DNA of 64,000 nt from a virus: the IMG/VR virus record IMGVR_UViG_3300007513_000015, positions 35,127-99,126 of that record; one strand, written 5' to 3'. The first letter of the stretch is position 1, and each line of letters opens with the position of its first letter. The notes under the pieces are model-generated. The model had not been told where the DNA came from. It saw only the letters and a program-made list of their open reading frames with translations, and made no database searches. This document shows positions 1 to 10,700 of the stretch, piece by piece. Position numbers and translations under genes: made by a program.

Positions 1-735
1 CCTACTACAACAACAGAAACAGTAGAAGATTTGACAGAAAGAAAGACATTCGTTAATGGAATTCTTCAGGCGAATAACCCGCCTGTTATTTGGATTCAGC
101 CATCATTTATTGATGGAGAAGGTTCACACGACCACTTATTATATGATGGCTGTACACTTGACTCAGAAGGTCAATATGCAGGCAGAATCTGTGAACCAAT
201 TACACTTTCACAAGCAAATGAATTAATCAATGCTCAGGATATTAATTACGGATTCATTTTCTTCGATTCGCCTAATGGGGCTGACGCTCATTATCACGGA
301 TATACAATTAAGTTTAATCCTAATATTGGGCCAGATGGTGAGTTTGTTGTAACAGGAATCACTCAGTTTGATAGAATTCCTGGTACTGGTGAGACTGTAC
401 ATAAATTCAAGTTGTCTGGTGGTTATCACGATCACGATTATTGGATGAGCGTTTCTGAATACACTTCTCTTCTTTCTGGAAATCTCGTTATAACTCCTCA
501 GAGAGATATGATTCACGCAACTCAATATACACACGAATTGACAGTTTCACATACGACTGGACAATATAACATTGTATCACAAACTAGCGACTATGACAAT
601 CACAATTTGTTGACATATTTAGGTAGTGTTGCATTAGGTGGAGAATGGACACAAAACTTTGAAGGCGGCGGTGCAGGCGATCATATACATACTACAATCA
701 TTGATGATTCAAATGTGTGGCCTGTCCCAGTATAA
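1..735 (+). CDS. Tail fibre protein, C-terminal part (5' end outside window)
   Basis: The reading frame is open from base 1 and ends in TAA at 733-735, so this is the last 244 residues of a longer protein whose start lies upstream. It is rich in His pairs spaced as HxH (SHDH, HYH, YHDH, DHIH) set in short beta-like stretches, and it has a Cys pair near residue 53-67. The same HxH-spaced blocks occur in the two giant fibre proteins at 7764 and 15379, so I infer a distal tail or fibre role. In T4 gp37, HxH motifs in the trimeric fibre tip hold iron, and a similar metal-stabilised fibre is plausible here. No enzymatic motif is seen. The function is inferred from composition and neighbours only. 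Confidence 0.7.
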   Translation, partial: PTTTTETVEDLTERKTFVNGILQANNPPVIWIQPSFIDGEGSHDHLLYDGCTLDSEGQYAGRICEPITLSQANELINAQDINYGFIFFDSPNGADAHYHGYTIKFNPNIGPDGEFVVTGITQFDRIPGTGETVHKFKLSGGYHDHDYWMSVSEYTSLLSGNLVITPQRDMIHATQYTHELTVSHTTGQYNIVSQTSDYDNHNLLTYLGSVALGGEWTQNFEGGGAGDHIHTTIIDDSNVWPVPV

Positions 736-759
736 TGTAACGATAATTATTTTTAGATG

Positions 760-767
760 TATAAATA
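760..767 (+). promoter_or_regulatory. T4-type late promoter (TATAAATA) before gp8
   Basis: Exact TATAAATA, the -10-like element read by T4-type gp55 with clamp gp45, lies 50 bases upstream of the gp8 start. A small palindrome (772-785, 5-bp arms) follows it in the leader. Confidence 0.75.
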
Positions 768-817
768 GTTCTGATTATTTAATCAAATATATTAAAAAAC
801 TTTAAGGAGTATTCAAA

Positions 818-1828
818 ATGGGTGCAATTGTAACCAGTAAATTTAGAACACAGAACTTGATGGTATTTATTGACCAGTTCAAAACTACTGGTTCTGTTGA
901 TGATAACTTCCTGTATCTAGGCTTCGGACGTTCACAAGCGTGGGCTGATGATGCTCAAGGAAATGACGAATCTTCAGGTAACTTCACATTACCTGATCCA
1001 CTTGATGAAGATGAAGGACAATATTGGGCTGACATTGTTGGCGCAAAGCGTATTCAGAATGATGATATATCACCTGTACTTCCACGTGTTGACTGGGAAG
1101 GCGGTGATACTTTAGCATTCGATGGTGATACTACTAATGGTATTGTAGGTATCGCTGAGCCCGGTCGTTCTTTCGTTTCAAAGACTGGATATCATTCAGT
1201 TATAATGAATTCAGAGTATCGTGTTTATATGTGTACTGGTGAACCTACTGGTGGTAAGTGTTATATTGGTGGTGTATTTGATGGTGGTACTGCTACTTCA
1301 CGTACAACTTGTGAGAACACTACTGGTGGATTATGGCTACCTACTGGTGCTTCTGAGGAACCAACTGGATTTACAGGTGATGCGGCAGGACTAACTTCAC
1401 AAGCAATTACTACTGCTGATGGTTATGTGTGGACTTTCCTTTATAAGCTAGAATTGAATGATATTATTAACTCAACTACAAATGACTGGATGCCTGTTAT
1501 TTCTGGTACTGGTGTTCTTTCTGGTTCTGAGCAATCAAACTTTGGTGATGTTGATGCTATCTTTACGGCAAAATGTCATCACGGTTTGATTCACGTTCGA
1601 CTAGAAACTTCTGATGGATTCCCAGAAAATGATGACTTCCGTCAAATTGGTCTGTTACGTAATCCTGAATTGGCGGGCGGTGGAACAAAGGCACAATCTG
1701 CGGTATATGCTGATGCTGTTACATCACTTGAACAAGATTCAGGACAGTTAATTTATCTTGAGAATCGCCGTGCGATTACTCGTGCTTCTGATCAGATTGA
1801 AGATTTGAAACTTGTAGTTGAATTCTAA
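818..1828 (+). CDS. gp8: Baseplate wedge protein gp8
   Basis: 336 residues, close to T4 gp8 (334). The N-terminus MGAIVTSKFR, the early FLYLGFGRSQ-type strand, the paired-acid/DYW-like region and the KRIQNDDISPVLPRVDW block match the gp8 family of T4-like marine phages, and the central GYVWTFLYKL block is also typical. gp8 dimers help join the baseplate wedge to the sheath and fibres. An AAGGAG site 8 bases upstream supports the start. Odd feature: residues about 148-173 hold a Cys/Trp segment (C...C-x7-W) of the kind dispersed through other virion proteins here. Confidence 0.88.
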   Translation: MGAIVTSKFRTQNLMVFIDQFKTTGSVDDNFLYLGFGRSQAWADDAQGNDESSGNFTLPDPLDEDEGQYWADIVGAKRIQNDDISPVLPRVDWEGGDTLAFDGDTTNGIVGIAEPGRSFVSKTGYHSVIMNSEYRVYMCTGEPTGGKCYIGGVFDGGTATSRTTCENTTGGLWLPTGASEEPTGFTGDAAGLTSQAITTADGYVWTFLYKLELNDIINSTTNDWMPVISGTGVLSGSEQSNFGDVDAIFTAKCHHGLIHVRLETSDGFPENDDFRQIGLLRNPELAGGGTKAQSAVYADAVTSLEQDSGQLIYLENRRAITRASDQIEDLKLVVEF

Positions 1829-1846
1829 ATCTGTAAAAGCTATACT

Positions 1847-1894
1847 GAATATCCCTATTCTGTATATAAGATAAATATACGAATAGGGATATTT
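1847..1894. repeat. Inverted repeat with late-promoter-like loop
   Basis: Arms 1847-1860 and 1881-1894 are complementary over 14 bp (one G-T pair). The 20-base loop holds GATAAATA (1870-1877), one base off the late consensus. It lies between gp8 and the DUF4815 gene. There is no U-run after the stem, so it is a weak intrinsic terminator candidate; it may instead be an RNA processing or regulatory hairpin. Confidence 0.55.
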
Positions 1895-1921
1895 CATAAG
1901 AACAAACTGTAGGATAAGATA

Positions 1922-4900
1922 ATGGCGTATAATTTTAACACTTCACCATACTATGACGATTTTAATGCAGATGATAGATTTCTAAGGATTCTATTCAATC
2001 CAGGTCGTGCTGTCCAGGCAAGAGAATTAACGCAAATTCAATCCATTCTACAGAATCAATTGCAGTCAGGCGCCAACCATATTTGGAAGAACGGTACTCC
2101 AGTAATTGGTGGTGAAGTATCAATTAATACAAGAGAATGGTTACAATTAGCTGATGTTGATTCGACCTGGTTGAATCGTGTTGTTTATGGAGAAACATCA
2201 AACGCGGTTGCGATAATTGAGCAACTACACGATGATGAAACTCAGCCAATTTATTATTATAGAGTTCTTTCAGGAAATTTTGCTGATACTGAAAATCTAC
2301 ATACATATGATACGGTTTGTGATGGTGGTTTCGATGAATCTGGTAATTGCGCGGACAACTCTTGGTATGATGCTACTCAAGCATACAAAGCGGGTGTTAT
2401 TACAGCAAAGGGTCAAGGTCTTGAAGCTAAAGTTGGGAATGGAATATACTGGTTGGATGGATTTTTCACTCCAGTATTAGAACAAACAATTTTTCTTTCT
2501 CCAACCTCTCCAACACCAACAACAAAAGTTGGTTTTGATATTGGAGAGAATATCATTGAATCTACAACTGATCCGAGACTTCTTGATCCTGCTTCAGGAT
2601 TCTATAATCAGAATGCTCCTGGTGCAGACAGATATCAAATTGCTTTAACCTTAGTAAAAGAAGAGGATTCTGCTGAATCTAATAAATGGATTTGGTTGAT
2701 GGACATTTCTGAAGGTAAAATCACAACTACATTTGAATCAACTACATATTCCCTTCTAGCAAATGAATTGGCACAGCGTACATATGATGAGAGTGGTAAC
2801 TATACACTAAATCCATTCCCATTAGAGATGAAAGAGAGTGCTGATTCTAGTAAATTTATAATTAAAGTAGAACCATCAAAAGCATATATTAATGGCCATT
2901 CTCACGAATTATTAGTTCCTACTGAACTTGAATCTAATAGAGCAAGAACATCAAGGCACGTGGCAAATGACCACATCACTCCTGAATTTGGTCCATATTT
3001 TGAGATTGAAAGTGTTAATGATTTACACGGTGTATTTAATGTAGTTAATAAGGAATATGTTAATTTTGTAACTGATGAAAATTATACTTCTGCTATTGCG
3101 AATCCAACAACTGTAGGTCAGAAACAAAGAATTACCCACGTTACTAAAGAGGATACCTCTTTTAGAATCTATGTTGAAAATGATGATGGTTTAGATGCTA
3201 TTTCACCAGCACGTTATATTGTTTCAGAAAGTGATCCTGATGTATATGCTAAACTATATCGTCCAACGGGAGTAGCAACCCGCAATGGGGTTAATTATCC
3301 TTGGATATATAAAATGACGGATATTGTTTCGTCTGTTACTCTTGGACAGGTAACATTCTCAACACAAAAGAATTTCAGTGCAACATTAACCTCTGATACT
3401 GCTTCTGTTCCTGCTGTATTTAATGATATGCATTGGGAACGTGTTTTATACATTTTCGATGATACTACAGGAAGTATTATTCCTAAATCTGGCACGGTCG
3501 CTTCTGGTGATATGTGGACTGCTGACTTATCAGGAAACACAAACGCTATTATTAATATAGTTGACCAGGATGGTAATGTTAGCACTAATTTAAGTGGACA
3601 CCATATTAGCATTATGGCTGATATGTATATGAGTAATGCCCAGTGGAGGTCAATTGGTCAAGATGCTGCCGCATCTGGTGACTTCATTCTTTCCGATGAA
3701 GTGTTGACTCTTCCACACGGTGTAACTAAAATTGTTTCTGTAATTGCTCCTGATACAACAAATGTTACTAACTCTTTCACTTTCCTTTATGGTGAGACTG
3801 ACACCACATATGGCAATGCCACACTCACTTGGACAGATACAGTAAACGCCTCTCAACCGGGCACATATACAGTTACATATGAAGTATATAACTTCGGCAA
3901 CATCACAACAGCAAACTATTTCGCTGTAAACTCATATACTGATGCTGGTTTATCATATGAGATTATTCCTGCATATAGAGGAAATGTTAATCAGGAAATT
4001 TTTTCACTAGCAGATACACTTGATTTCAGAACATCGGAGGATGATTATGCTGTGGGTACATATTTACCACTTCCTTCATCTAATATTTCTGTTTCATATG
4101 ACTACTATCTTCCTAGAAAGGATAGACTTGTAATTGATGATGATGGTATTATTTCAATCAAAGAGGGATTCCCTTCTGATGATCCGATTCTTCCTACAGA
4201 AGAACCAAATGAAATGACACTATATACAATGTTTGTTCCTGCTTATACATTTGAACATAAAAATGTTAATGTCACTCACGTTAAAAACAAACGATACACA
4301 ATGCAGGATATTCGAGGCATTGAGAATAGACTTGATAAATTAGAATATTACACCGCACTAAATCTACTAGAACAAGAAACTGCGGCGATGCAGGTTATTG
4401 ATGAGAGTGGTTTAATGCGTTATAAGAATGGTATGCTAGTGGATCCATTCGTAGACCACGGCATTGGTGATATCAATGATGAAGAATACTATGTTTCGAT
4501 TTATCCAGAAGCAGGTATTTGCACAACTCCATTTGAAATGAGTGGTCTTGATTTTGAGGGTGGTGTTGTCTCTGGAATGAGAAAGAATAACATTACATAT
4601 ACACTTGATTTTGATATTATCGAGAGTTGGATTTCTCAACCATATGGTTCACAAGTTATCAATCTAAATCCTTACGCAAGAAAATCTTGGGTTGGATTCG
4701 TAACACTTACTCCTTCAACTGATACTTGGTTTGAAGAAGAATATATGCCTGATGTTATTATTCAAAATGAAAATAATAATGCAGTTCTACAACAAGTAGA
4801 GACTTATGGCACTCAAACTCGCTGGGGTAATTGGCAGACAACTTGGAGTGGTTGGAGAGATACTGGCGGAAGATTTGGAGTAACCAGTGGTGCAGAACAA

Positions 4901-7330
4901 ACATTCGGCGGTTGGGGTGGTGCTGGTACAGCAAGAAGAGTTTTCAATGGAACCCAAGGAAGACTTGGTCGTCAATCAGGCGGTATCTCAAGACAGGTTA
5001 GTGTTTGGAGAACTATTGTTAATAGAGAAAGATGGCAACAGGCTCAGCAACAGCAAAGTTCTCAAGTTCGTACAGGTGAAAGAAGTTGGATGGAAACCAA
5101 TGATATCAGAACAGAAGTTGGTGACCGTTTAGTTGATACTTCTGCTATTCCTTGGATGAGATCAATACCTATCACAGTGGAAGCAGATAAATTACGACCT
5201 AATACTGTAATACATTTTAAATTTGACGGTGTCGATGTTGATGCTTATATGACTCCTGAAGGCGGTTCAATGGGTGATGCTGTTTCTACGGATTCTATGG
5301 GACGATTAAGAAATACTATATTCACTGTTCCTTCCGAAGGTTCCGATGGCGTTAGATTTAGAACTGGCACAAAAATACTTGATATGAAAGATTCATATGA
5401 GTCTGATATGACGACTCAAGCAATTGCACCATTCACCTCTGCTGGAACACTTCACACCAGACAAAAAGATATTCTTTCGACTCTCGAATCATATACAGTC
5501 ACAGAATCTATTAGAGATGATAGATCAATCCTTGGACCACGCAGAACTGTTTCGAGAAGTAGAGTAATTAATTCCTCTACATCAAGGATGAATGTTTCGT
5601 TGTGGTATGATCCAGTAGCAGAATCATTCCTTGTTAATGATATGGAGGGCGGGGTATTTATTGATTCAATTGATCTTTACTTCTGGTCAAAAGATGACGA
5701 ATCAACTCCAGTTCGTGTTGAACTTCGTACAATGGAGAATGGATATCCTACGGCTTCTGAAATCCCATTGGCTTCTTCTATGCTATATCCTGAAGATGTT
5801 GTAACAGCTTCAAATGGTACTGCTAATACTCGTTTCACCTTTGCTGATCCAATTTATCTAATGAACGGCACAGAATATTGTTTCGTTGTTATTTCCGATT
5901 CACTTAAATACAATTTGTTTATTTCAGAATTAGGAGAAACAGATTTAGCGACAGGAGAGTATATATCTTCACAACCTTATCTTGGTTCAATGTTCACTTC
6001 ACAGAATAACACAACTTGGACTGCCGAACAAAATAAAGATGTTAAGTTCCGGATTAACAGGTGTGATTTTGATACTGGTTCCGAAGGAACCATTCAATTG
6101 AATATGAAGGGATTTGATGGAACTAAAAAGATTACCAGTTTTACGCCAAACTTCCAGCCTATGGTTCTAACTGGAACTGATTTCACTCTTGAAGGAATTA
6201 TTAACGGTAATACGAATAATACTATTACCGGTATTCTTGATAACGAGAACGAGTTCCTTGAACAACAAGAAACTATTGATGGATCTCATACAATTGAAGG
6301 TGGTTATCAATATACCCCAATTTCTTATATAGCAACTGTTTCTTCTGAAAACTCAAATATATCTCCCGTTATTAACACAGAGAGAATGGGCACTATTATT
6401 CAAAACAATGTTGTTTTTGATAATGCAACTGAGGAAAAGAATCAGAAAGGTGTTTATCTTTCTAAAGATATTAAACTCTCAAATCCAGCAATGGATTTAG
6501 TTATGTGGCTGTCTATTCAAGCAGTTCCTAATACATATATTAAAGTGTTCTATGACACAGGTAAAGTGATTCCGCGTTATATTACTACTAAATCCTATAC
6601 AAACACGATTACACACGGTGATTATAATGTGAATGATTTTGAGGAAGAATATGCTTATGTATATCCTGCTGGAACTAATAGTCCTGAGAATACAATCACT
6701 AATAATGGCCAAGGTATTGCGTCTTGGACTGGTGTGATTGGATCCACACCTGCTTCTACTCACGTTTCAACAGCATATGTTGATGGTGATGATAATCCAG
6801 ATAATACAACTATGATGCATATTGCTGATATATCTAATATGAAGAGTATTGTTAAGTCTTGTTTCATTTCAAGATATGACCTTGATACTGTAACTGCTGA
6901 TGTTACAAGTGCTGGTATTGGTACTGATATCTCTAATTATGAAGTTGGAGATATTTGGTTCGGTATTTGGGATAATGACTTGGATAGAAAGTTCTATCGT
7001 AAAATTCTGATGGCGGATGGTTCTATGAGTAAGGAAGAAGTTCCTGTTCTTGAAATTGATTCTGAGGTTCCAGAAGAGCATCCTGATTTTGGTATTAATC
7101 TTGCTGTTATTGAAGAAGATGCAGTCACTTGGAGAGAAATGAAAGACTCAGGTACAGGTATTACAAACTCTTCTATTGTTACTGATATGGAGTTTGTTGA
7201 ACATACTTTCTCTCCATTGAAGAAAATTGTTGATGAGTTTGATCACTTTAGAGTTAAGATTGAACTTCACACAACTAATCCAGTTTATCTTCCTGCTGTA
7301 CGTGAATTACGTGTAATGGCAGTAACATAG
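1922..7330 (+). CDS. DUF4815-family virion structural protein (large baseplate/tail protein)
   Basis: 1802 residues. The first 60 residues (YNFNTSPYYDDF, then RILFNPGRAVQARELTQIQ and a GTPVIGGE turn) are the signature of the DUF4815 family, a large structural protein of T4-like marine phages encoded near gp8. About residues 1000-1060 are Trp/Gly/Gln-rich and look flexible; the rest reads as repeated beta domains with no catalytic motif. It sits directly after gp8 and before the fibre genes, and an AGGA ribosome site supports the start. It is most likely a baseplate wedge or fibre-attachment protein. Equivalence to T4 gp7 or gp10 is possible but I cannot show it. A short Cys/Trp segment (C-x8-C-x4-W) occurs near residue 131. 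Confidence 0.8.
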   Translation: MAYNFNTSPYYDDFNADDRFLRILFNPGRAVQARELTQIQSILQNQLQSGANHIWKNGTPVIGGEVSINTREWLQLADVDSTWLNRVVYGETSNAVAIIEQLHDDETQPIYYYRVLSGNFADTENLHTYDTVCDGGFDESGNCADNSWYDATQAYKAGVITAKGQGLEAKVGNGIYWLDGFFTPVLEQTIFLSPTSPTPTTKVGFDIGENIIESTTDPRLLDPASGFYNQNAPGADRYQIALTLVKEEDSAESNKWIWLMDISEGKITTTFESTTYSLLANELAQRTYDESGNYTLNPFPLEMKESADSSKFIIKVEPSKAYINGHSHELLVPTELESNRARTSRHVANDHITPEFGPYFEIESVNDLHGVFNVVNKEYVNFVTDENYTSAIANPTTVGQKQRITHVTKEDTSFRIYVENDDGLDAISPARYIVSESDPDVYAKLYRPTGVATRNGVNYPWIYKMTDIVSSVTLGQVTFSTQKNFSATLTSDTASVPAVFNDMHWERVLYIFDDTTGSIIPKSGTVASGDMWTADLSGNTNAIINIVDQDGNVSTNLSGHHISIMADMYMSNAQWRSIGQDAAASGDFILSDEVLTLPHGVTKIVSVIAPDTTNVTNSFTFLYGETDTTYGNATLTWTDTVNASQPGTYTVTYEVYNFGNITTANYFAVNSYTDAGLSYEIIPAYRGNVNQEIFSLADTLDFRTSEDDYAVGTYLPLPSSNISVSYDYYLPRKDRLVIDDDGIISIKEGFPSDDPILPTEEPNEMTLYTMFVPAYTFEHKNVNVTHVKNKRYTMQDIRGIENRLDKLEYYTALNLLEQETAAMQVIDESGLMRYKNGMLVDPFVDHGIGDINDEEYYVSIYPEAGICTTPFEMSGLDFEGGVVSGMRKNNITYTLDFDIIESWISQPYGSQVINLNPYARKSWVGFVTLTPSTDTWFEEEYMPDVIIQNENNNAVLQQVETYGTQTRWGNWQTTWSGWRDTGGRFGVTSGAEQTFGGWGGAGTARRVFNGTQGRLGRQSGGISRQVSVWRTIVNRERWQQAQQQQSSQVRTGERSWMETNDIRTEVGDRLVDTSAIPWMRSIPITVEADKLRPNTVIHFKFDGVDVDAYMTPEGGSMGDAVSTDSMGRLRNTIFTVPSEGSDGVRFRTGTKILDMKDSYESDMTTQAIAPFTSAGTLHTRQKDILSTLESYTVTESIRDDRSILGPRRTVSRSRVINSSTSRMNVSLWYDPVAESFLVNDMEGGVFIDSIDLYFWSKDDESTPVRVELRTMENGYPTASEIPLASSMLYPEDVVTASNGTANTRFTFADPIYLMNGTEYCFVVISDSLKYNLFISELGETDLATGEYISSQPYLGSMFTSQNNTTWTAEQNKDVKFRINRCDFDTGSEGTIQLNMKGFDGTKKITSFTPNFQPMVLTGTDFTLEGIINGNTNNTITGILDNENEFLEQQETIDGSHTIEGGYQYTPISYIATVSSENSNISPVINTERMGTIIQNNVVFDNATEEKNQKGVYLSKDIKLSNPAMDLVMWLSIQAVPNTYIKVFYDTGKVIPRYITTKSYTNTITHGDYNVNDFEEEYAYVYPAGTNSPENTITNNGQGIASWTGVIGSTPASTHVSTAYVDGDDNPDNTTMMHIADISNMKSIVKSCFISRYDLDTVTADVTSAGIGTDISNYEVGDIWFGIWDNDLDRKFYRKILMADGSMSKEEVPVLEIDSEVPEEHPDFGINLAVIEEDAVTWREMKDSGTGITNSSIVTDMEFVEHTFSPLKKIVDEFDHFRVKIELHTTNPVYLPAVRELRVMAVT

Positions 7331-7339
7331 GAGAATAAA

Positions 7340-7549
7340 GTGAAAGAACTAAATTACACCAAAGATAGAAAAACAGGTGCTGTTATCTTCAATGATGTGG
7401 ATGCTTATGCTCAAAGAAAAAAAGTAATTGAGAAACAGAAAATCACTAAGGCTGTAGAGAAAGATTCTAAAAAAGTTATAAATAGTCTTAGAAATGAAAT
7501 TAATGGGCTGAAACAACTCCTAAAAGGTTTGATTGAAAATCAAGGATAA
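7340..7549 (+). CDS. Small charged coiled-coil protein
   Basis: 69 residues from a GTG start with an AGGAG site 6 bases upstream (7329-7333). The Lys-rich helical sequence has heptad-like spacing near the C-terminus (VINSLRNEINGLKQLLKGL), suggesting a coiled coil. It lies 9 bases after the DUF4815 gene and is followed 4 bases later by the next small gene, so it belongs to the tail operon. I do not recognise the family; an assembly cofactor or small structural protein is a guess. Confidence 0.65.
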   Translation: MKELNYTKDRKTGAVIFNDVDAYAQRKKVIEKQKITKAVEKDSKKVINSLRNEINGLKQLLKGLIENQG

Positions 7550-7553
7550 TTCT

Positions 7554-7745
7554 ATGATTGGAACTACTGAAATACCATACGTAAGAAAGGACGAAACTTT
7601 CAAAACTTGGCGTGAACGTACAAATCAAATGATTCAGCAACAAAATAATTTCGTTAGAATGCAGGAATTTGAGATGCTGGGAGTAAGTGATCCATATGTT
7701 ACTACTTCAATGCAGTTAAATTACGCAAGTGAAACAACTGATTAA
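7554..7745 (+). CDS. Small conserved-looking tail-operon protein
   Basis: 63 residues from ATG 7554, chosen because AAGGA lies 7 bases upstream; a TTG at 7533 would overlap the preceding gene and has no ribosome site. The protein starts MIGTTEIPYVRK, has a GDETFKTWRERTNQM-like helix (DETFKTWRERTNQM) and ends in a Thr/Ser-rich tail. The 'W-R-x-x-T-N' start followed by Gln-rich helix resembles short N-terminal fibre-attachment segments in marine myophages, but there is no clear family. It sits between the DUF4815 protein and the 2511-residue fibre. Confidence 0.6.
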   Translation: MIGTTEIPYVRKDETFKTWRERTNQMIQQQNNFVRMQEFEMLGVSDPYVTTSMQLNYASETTD

Positions 7746-7763
7746 TATTTAGGAAGAATAATA

Positions 7764-10700
7764 ATGGCACACTATACAGGTCACAAATTCACTTTAACTG
7801 AATTAAATACAATAGAACAACAGAAGAGTGATTTTCTCAACTCTCTGAATATTAAATTATCTGCTCCTGATCTGTTAGTTAAGGATCTATCTCTGATGTT
7901 GAAGTCTCTGGAAGTAATGGAGAATCTTGAGCATTTACCAGAGTATAAAGACTTTCTGATTAATGTTGCTAATCGTTCTGCAACATTTGTTAATCCAACA
8001 GAAATGATTCCTAATGGTGGTTTTGATGTAACATATAACACAACAAACCTTGTCACCAATTCGTCTTTTTCTGCTGATGCTTTTGAACTTGAAATAATTA
8101 AAAACTCTGGTTTTGATGTTCCTGTTGACCTTGCACGTCCTTGGGCGAATGGTATTGCATATAAGTTTGATACATTATTTACAGAAGGCACTCAAATTGT
8201 TCAAGCATTCACTGATGGACAACAGACTGCTCTTACTTGGTTCGAGACTGAATTAAAACCCAATACACAGTACAAGTTTTCTTATGACTTGACTGTAAAT
8301 CCAGTTAATTGGGATTTACTGAGTGGTGGCTTCAATATGGTTGATATACCATCTTCTGATAAAGCAGTATTCTCGGAGACTGGCGGCGGCCCTGATCCAC
8401 AAACATTCATTTGTTCTGTAATTGAAGATGCATCTTTGGTTCGTCCTACTTGTGATGGCGTTGCCATCGAGTGGAATACTTCTATTGAACAAATGGCTAT
8501 TGATTGTCAATCTGGCGGCGGCGTTTGGGATGAAGGCGCTATTAATGATCCACAAGCACAAAATCACATACTGATTCCTTATCATATTAATGCTCGGGAA
8601 GGCGACACAATCATTTTCACTAATCCATCTACATCTATTCTGGTTCACAATGCTGTATCTGATGATAATATTGCATTCATTTCACCAGACTTAAATCCAG
8701 GAGAATCTTGGTCTTGGGTAGTTGACGGTTATCACGACTTGTATTTCCACTGTACATTCCACCCACTTGAAGAAGGTCGTTTAACTTCCACAACTAATCA
8801 TAGATACGTTTATGCTATCGACCACGGTTTGAATCCGGGCGATACAGTTAAGATTCCTATTAATTATGGTGCGAATGTTGCATTACCATCATTATCAAAT
8901 TCTTATGCTATTAACTTAGCATTACCACAATCTTGTACTTCACTTGGTGGTGCGGGCGACCAAAATGTAGTTGAGTCTCTATATCACGATTTATCAATTG
9001 GTAATATTGTTTCCTTCCAGTCTGGTGAAGTTGAAACGAATCCTGATGCTGGTGTTCCTGTTGATGTAGTTTTTCAAGGCGGCACTGGTTCAGATACTGC
9101 TAATGCGTCTGCGAGTGTTCAAGTCACTGGCGGTGTTGTTTCTGATATATCACTAACAAGTGGTGGTTCTGGATATATTGAAATTCCTACAGTTTATATT
9201 GTGGGTGGAGGCGGTGCTGGTGCTACTGCATCAATTAATTTCTCTGGCAACATAACATCTATAAGTATTGATGATATCGGTTCTGGTTACCAAACTGCTC
9301 CTACTGTTCAAATATCTGCTCCAGATGTAGCAACAATTCCTGATGGTATTGGTGGCACAATACCAACAACTCCAGCAACTGCTATAGCAACAATTAATGC
9401 CTCTGGGTCAATAGATTCTATTACCATTACGGAGAATGGTAGTGGTTACCATTCTCCTCCAACTATTACACTTGTAGGTGGTACACCTACAGTAGCAGGT
9501 AGTGTTAGTGGAGAAATTAACGGTTCTGTTCTTGGTATTACACTTATATCAGGTGGCTCAGGTTATGGTTCTGGTGATGGTTCTGTTGGAGTAGGCGAAC
9601 GTAAATGGGAAGAATATATTATTACTGCTGTTCAAAAGGGCGATGCTCGTGTAGATATATTCTTTGATGATGTTAATGTTATCGGACACTTGCATACTGC
9701 TGAATTAACTCCTGCTGAATATCAACAGATTAAGAATGGCACACCTACAGTTATTATGACTTCTACTGATGGTGAAGGTTCTGGAGAGAATTCTCCTCAC
9801 TCACACTCTGCAACTTTCGATTGGGATCCTGCATTAAATAATGGCGACGGTGGTATGTACCTTGTTGGTATGACAGGTTCACACACTCACGGAATGCAGA
9901 ACTATTATGATATTACTGGCGGCACTAAGGTAGAACTTACTAACTTCGGTCACTATCACGAGATTCTAATTTCTCTTGATGATGAGGCTACTCTTAAGGC
10001 CGCTCCACTACAGAATGTAACACAGGATACTGACGGTACTTGGAGTGCTACTTCAGGCAATACACTGATTCTTACTTCTGACTACGGTACTTCTGATCCT
10101 CAGCATTTCCATACTCTTGAGATGGGGTGTTTGGATCCAGACAATGATACTTACTTAATCATTGCTATTGACCAGCATATCCACGATTTCGATAGAGTTT
10201 GGTACCCTGGTTCTTCACAGTTTACACTTGGTCAGTATAATTTTGCGTTAGGTGGAGATGATACTAATCCCACATCTATTAATCTTCCATTTATTGATAT
10301 TATTGGATATGTTAAGAAAGATAAAGGTATCGAATGTGATGCTCACGGCTTGAAAGCTGGCGATAAAGTTCATTATCAGAATGTTTATAACGGCATTCAT
10401 CACGGTAATACTAACTACTTTGTTGACTATGTTATCGATTGGGATCACTTTGTATTAACCGAATCTGTTATTTATCCGCTTGAAAATGCTCCTGGCACAA
10501 CTCCAACACAATTCGATGTTGTTGAATCTTATGAAGTTGTTGCGGATTTAGCATCATATAGATTTGAAGTAGAAAGAGATTTAACAAATCACGTTGGTTC
10601 TCCATTTATTGAAGGCGTAGAGATTCATTGGTCACGTCCTAGAACAGTAAAATCAACCAATCACGGACTTTCTGTTGGCGATGTTGTTCAGTTACCTTCT

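Noticed and set aside
7533-7553. TTG start for the second small tail-operon gene
   Set aside because: ATG 7554 has AAGGA at good spacing and avoids overlap with the preceding gene.
7781-8191. 136-residue minus-strand frame opposite the giant fibre
   Set aside because: Antisense to a long gene with normal coding character; no ribosome site or known motif.
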